Positions 19,507 to 22,280 of a stretch of 22,280 nt of DNA are shown one piece after another. Every line of letters begins with the position of its first letter. The first letter of the stretch is position 1. Made by a program: the position numbers and the translations under genes. The notes under the pieces were generated by a model. The model saw only the letters and a list, made by a program, of their open reading frames with translations, searched no databases and was not told where the DNA came from. Source of the DNA: Calycina herbarum (lineage: Eukaryota; Ascomycota; Leotiomycetes; Helotiales; Pezizellaceae); NCBI GenBank assembly GCA_001414485.1, contig LLEY01000336.1, positions 1 through 22,280 of the forward strand, in the 5' to 3' direction.

Positions 19507-20116
19507 ACGTAGTTTATTAGTACGCCGTGTATATTAGTATACTACGTACTTTCCTACTTCTCTACTACTTTAAAGTATAATTAGTTAACTATAATATATA
19601 AATTTAATTAAAACTACTTTTAATCTAATAAACTAGACATATCTATATCTACTTAATAAGTTCGTATATTATAACCAGCTTTTCTATAAGTACTATAGCG
19701 TCTACTAGTTAATTTCCCCTCTCTCTAACTACTACTCTTAACACGTATATTATATTAAACCTGCTTATCTATGTCCTTCTATACTAAAATATCCTATATA
19801 TCTTCTATATTAAGTGTACTACCTTAATAAATACGAGTCTTCCTAGCTCTACGACGCTTACTAAGAGCTTTATTTACTACTTAAAGTATACGTATCTTAG
19901 CGGTTAAAAGAGTTACTTTATAAGTTAATTACTTTATATCTTTCGCTAACGTAATAACTGTCTAGAAAATAGATATTAGTAAGCTTCCTTAGTAACTAGT
20001 AATCTAGTTCTTAATAAGAGTTGTTTATAAAAGAGCTTTAGTAGAGTTATAAGGAGTCTAAGAGACCTAAGAGTTAGCGTCGGTAGAGAGAGGCCTAGTA
20101 GAGGTTAGTATCTATA
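19507..20116 (-). pseudogene. P3: C-terminal fragment of a pogo/Fot1-type element
   Basis: It begins at the left with the terminal repeat ACGTAGTTTATTAG after a TA, then runs parallel to P2 (10600-11160) and to P1 (1761-1928 inverted, then 9250-9660). It covers only the element end and the C-terminal tail of the transposase. It is broken at 20116 by a gypsy LTR, and its catalytic core is not found in the window in matching orientation. No function is possible. Confidence 0.8.
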
Positions 20117-20403
20117 TATAACGAAACTTAAATAAACTAAACAAAGATAACTAAGTCTCGAAGGTTAGTATATAGATAAGAAGTATAGATACGCTAGGTT
20201 GTTTACTTAGAAGTAAACTTATTACTTATATTAAAGATATTAAATAAGATAATAAGATTAATAACTAAAGTTAAGTACGAAGCTTCTAACTAATAGCAGA
20301 CGTGCTAGTCTTATATAGAACCTTCGTTCCTTTCTAGGTAGATAGAATCGTCTGTCGTTCTAGTCGACTAGATCGCCTAGGTCGCTAGTCGACTTAGGTA
20401 ATC
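20117..20403 (-). mobile_element. LTR4: truncated gypsy LTR
   Basis: From TATAACGAAACTTAAA it follows LTR1 and LTR2 closely to about 20330. It then carries its own variant of the hairpin region (TCGACTAG and GATCGCCTAGG repeats, 20340-20400). It stops at copy D and does not resume after it, so the rest was lost or moved elsewhere. Confidence 0.85.
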
Positions 20404-21008
20404 TGTTAAAATAGTCACGCAAGAGGGCAGAAGGCAGAAGTCAAGGGTATAAATTATGTTTATATGTGTGTGTGTGTATGTGTGTGTGTATGTGTGTGTG
20501 TGTATGTGTGTGTGTATGTGTGTGTGTGTATGTGTGTGTGTGTGTCCTGGGTAGACGTCCCAGAACCTAGTTATATACACATGTGTATAAAGGACTCTTT
20601 GTATGTACGCATTCGGAATACGTATGCGGTGTACAAAGGACTCTTTATATATACGTATACGGAATACGGATGCGGTGTACAAAGGACTCTTTGTATATAC
20701 GCATTCGGAATACGTATACGGTGTACAAAGGACTCTTTGTATATACGTATGCGGAATACGCATGCGGTGTACAAAGGACTCTTTGTATATACGTATGCGG
20801 CATACGCTATAAAACGCCACTTCCGTAAACGGAATACGTATGCGGAAGTATATGTAATTAATATACAAAACTTAACGCGTTGCTCTAGAGTGCTCTAGAC
20901 ACATCAGAACCACGAGGTCACGTGATATTCTGACTAAGCTTAACTTTTAGGTCTATATACACTTAAGCACTTATGTCTAAGTATACTAGATACTAATATA
21001 TTATTATA
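20404..21008 (+). mobile_element. Copy D of the ~550-bp solo-LTR-like element
   Basis: The longest complete copy (605 bp), because of a longer TG tract (20464-20543) and an extra, shortened minisatellite unit. The hairpin (20544-20566) has one mutated arm base. The ends are the same as in the other copies. Flanks are TAATC on the left and CTTAC on the right, so its duplications do not match and it too may have recombined with another copy. The last 169 bases differ from copy E at one site only. Confidence 0.92.
20583..20812. repeat. 46-bp minisatellite, four full units and one shortened (copy D)
   Basis: Units at 20583-20628, 20629-20674, 20675-20720 and 20721-20766, with a fifth from 20767 that loses about 10 bases before the ATAAAACGCC boundary. 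Copies B and C have four units, so the unit number varies within the family. Confidence 0.93.
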
Positions 21009-21279
21009 CTTACTCGACCTAGTTATTTTTTCTATTAGCTAACTTAAGAGAATCTATTTTAGTCTATTTACTAAATAGTTTATTTCTAAAAGAACTAGAG
21101 TAACTAAATAAAATATTAGTAGAAAACTAGATAGAAAACTATTTAATTTACTAAGTATAATCTAAGTCGACTATTTATACTCTAGAATAATACTAGTATA
21201 TACTAGTAAGTAGTTATATAACTACTTATTACTTAATATCTTCTTTTAGAGAAATACTACTTCTTTATTACTTTATTAT
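21009..21279. other. AT-rich sequence between copy D and P4
   Basis: No coding frame is recognised. It contains repeat X copy 2 (21114-21222). The first nine bases, CTTACTCGA, are the same as those after copy B (3666-3674), after which the two flanks diverge. Confidence 0.55.
21114..21222 (+). repeat. Dispersed repeat X, copy 2
   Basis: Inverted relative to 19083-19191, about 85% identical by eye over 109 bases. It lies upstream of P4, whereas copy 1 lies between P1 and P3, so it is not simply a pogo terminus. Confidence 0.7.
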
Positions 21280-22111
21280 ATCTCTTTTCTCTTACTCTCT
21301 TACTTTCTCTCTACTATTAAACTCTATAATCGAATAAATAGTATATCTCCTCGTAGCGAATGCTAGTCTAAATCACTTAAATTAACTAAGTTAGAGAAGG
21401 ATATTATTATTTAATATATACTTGATTTAGATACTAGAGAGTTTATACTACGGCTTACTAGTATAGAAGATATAGCGAATTATATTCTTAAATTATAAGA
21501 GAGAAGACACGTTAGAAAGCTCTAGATATATTAATTCGTATAATAATAACTAGTTTTAAAGACGTGTTTTAATCGCGTTTATAACTTTTAAAAAGCCTTA
21601 TATAAAGATCCTAAGCTTATTAGTATATAGTTTCAACTAGTAGAGAATATAAAGGTAAAATATAGTATTCTAGACTACGATTTTTAGAATTTCAACGAGA
21701 CTAGCTTTATAATAGATATAATTACTCCTTCTATAGTTATTATATACGTAGATCGACGTAGTAGAGATAAGGTAGTTCAGCTAGGTAATCGAGAATAGAC
21801 TACTATAATTACTTATATTAATAGCGAAGATAGAAGTATTTCTCTAGTTTTAGTAGTTTAAGAGAAGAATTATCTTATAAATTAGTATACTTAGAGCGGC
21901 CTTCTATATAACTAGGTTATTAAACTAATAAGTAATAGCTAGATAAATAATAAAATAGATCTAGAATAGCTTAAGTACTTTAATAAGTATACTTCTACTT
22001 AAGTAAAGAGTCTATATTAAATACTTGTTCTTAATAGATATAAGAGTTATAAATCAGCTGAATTCTAAGAGTACTATAAGATATATAATATTATTACTCT
22101 TAGACTATCTA
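21280..22111 (+). pseudogene. P4: pogo/Fot1-type transposase fragment
   Basis: The plus-strand reading contains the end of the N-terminal DNA-binding region (LDTREFI, then ERRHVRKL) and the DDE core in the order seen in P2. The first motif reads NFNETSF (about 21688-21708) and the second LVLNRYKSYK (about 22024-22053), so both catalytic Asp are now Asn. Also recognisable are VVQLGNRE and KYFNKYTST. It ends at 22111, where copy E starts, before the third catalytic site and C-terminus, which may lie beyond E. All breaks are TAA/TAG. It is in the opposite orientation to P1-P3. Confidence 0.85.
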
Positions 22112-22280
22112 TATAATAATATATTAGTATCTAGTATACTTAGACATAAGTGCTTAAGTGTATATAGACCTAAAAGTTAAGCTTAGTCAGAATACCACGT
22201 GACCTCGTGGTTCTGATGTGTCTAGAGCACTCTAGAGCAACGCGTTAAGTTTTGTATATTAATTACATATACTTCCGCAT
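22112..22280 (-). mobile_element. Copy E of the ~550-bp solo-LTR-like element (3' part, cut by window edge)
   Basis: The reverse complement matches the last 169 bases of copy D with one difference (GTGGTATT against GTGATATT). The 3' flank in element sense is TAGAT. The 5' part with the minisatellite is outside the window. D and E face each other around P4, forming a second inverted pair like A and B. Confidence 0.92.

Noticed and set aside
1..22280. tRNA or rRNA genes and host protein genes.
   Set aside because: Scanning both strands by eye I found no cloverleaf-like or rRNA-like stretch and no frame matching a host family. Small RNAs could be missed without tools.

Overview
The window looks like transposon-packed heterochromatin of a filamentous ascomycete (Pezizomycotina). 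I recognise no host gene. Outside five short islands the DNA is AT-rich, CpA and TpG are almost absent, TpA is in large excess and CpG is kept. This is the signature of repeat-induced point mutation (RIP). It turned CAA, CAG and TGG codons into TAA and TAG, and ATG into ATA, so every mobile-element gene here is dead and almost no start codon survives. The species cannot be named from the sequence.

Layout: 1-273 copy A of a ~550-bp element (minus). 274-3107 is an inverted block holding gag and the 5' LTR of a chromodomain Ty3/gypsy element (G1), one end of a pogo/Fot1-type element (P1), and the 3' LTR plus 3' end of a second gypsy (G2). 3108-3665 copy B. 3666-9249 rest of G1 (pol and 3' LTR). 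9250-10552 middle of P1. 10553-12322 a second pogo element (P2). 12323-18055 a LINE with copy C inside it. 18070-18159 right end of P2. 18162-18532 right end of P1. 18535-19506 AT-rich spacer. 19507-20116 P3, a pogo fragment. 20117-20403 a broken gypsy LTR. 20404-21008 copy D. 21009-22111 AT-rich DNA and pogo P4 (plus). 22112-22280 copy E (minus).

The nesting can be read from target-site duplications. P2 sits in P1 at a duplicated TA; the LINE sits in P2 between 14-bp repeats; copy C sits in the LINE between AGTAA repeats; G1 sits in P1 between GTTTA repeats. The last of these, and the CTTAC duplication of copy B, only pair up if 274-3107 is turned around. The segment between the oppositely oriented copies A and B has therefore been inverted, most simply by recombination between them.

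The most unusual item is the ~550-bp element present five times. It starts TGTTAAAAT, ends TATTATTATA and makes 5-bp target duplications, so it resembles a solo LTR. It carries a TG/CA microsatellite, a perfect hairpin and 4 to 5 tandem 46-bp units that lack stop codons in all six frames. Its copies are nearly identical and only lightly mutated, although they lie inside heavily RIP-damaged DNA. It is the youngest component and the agent of the rearrangement.
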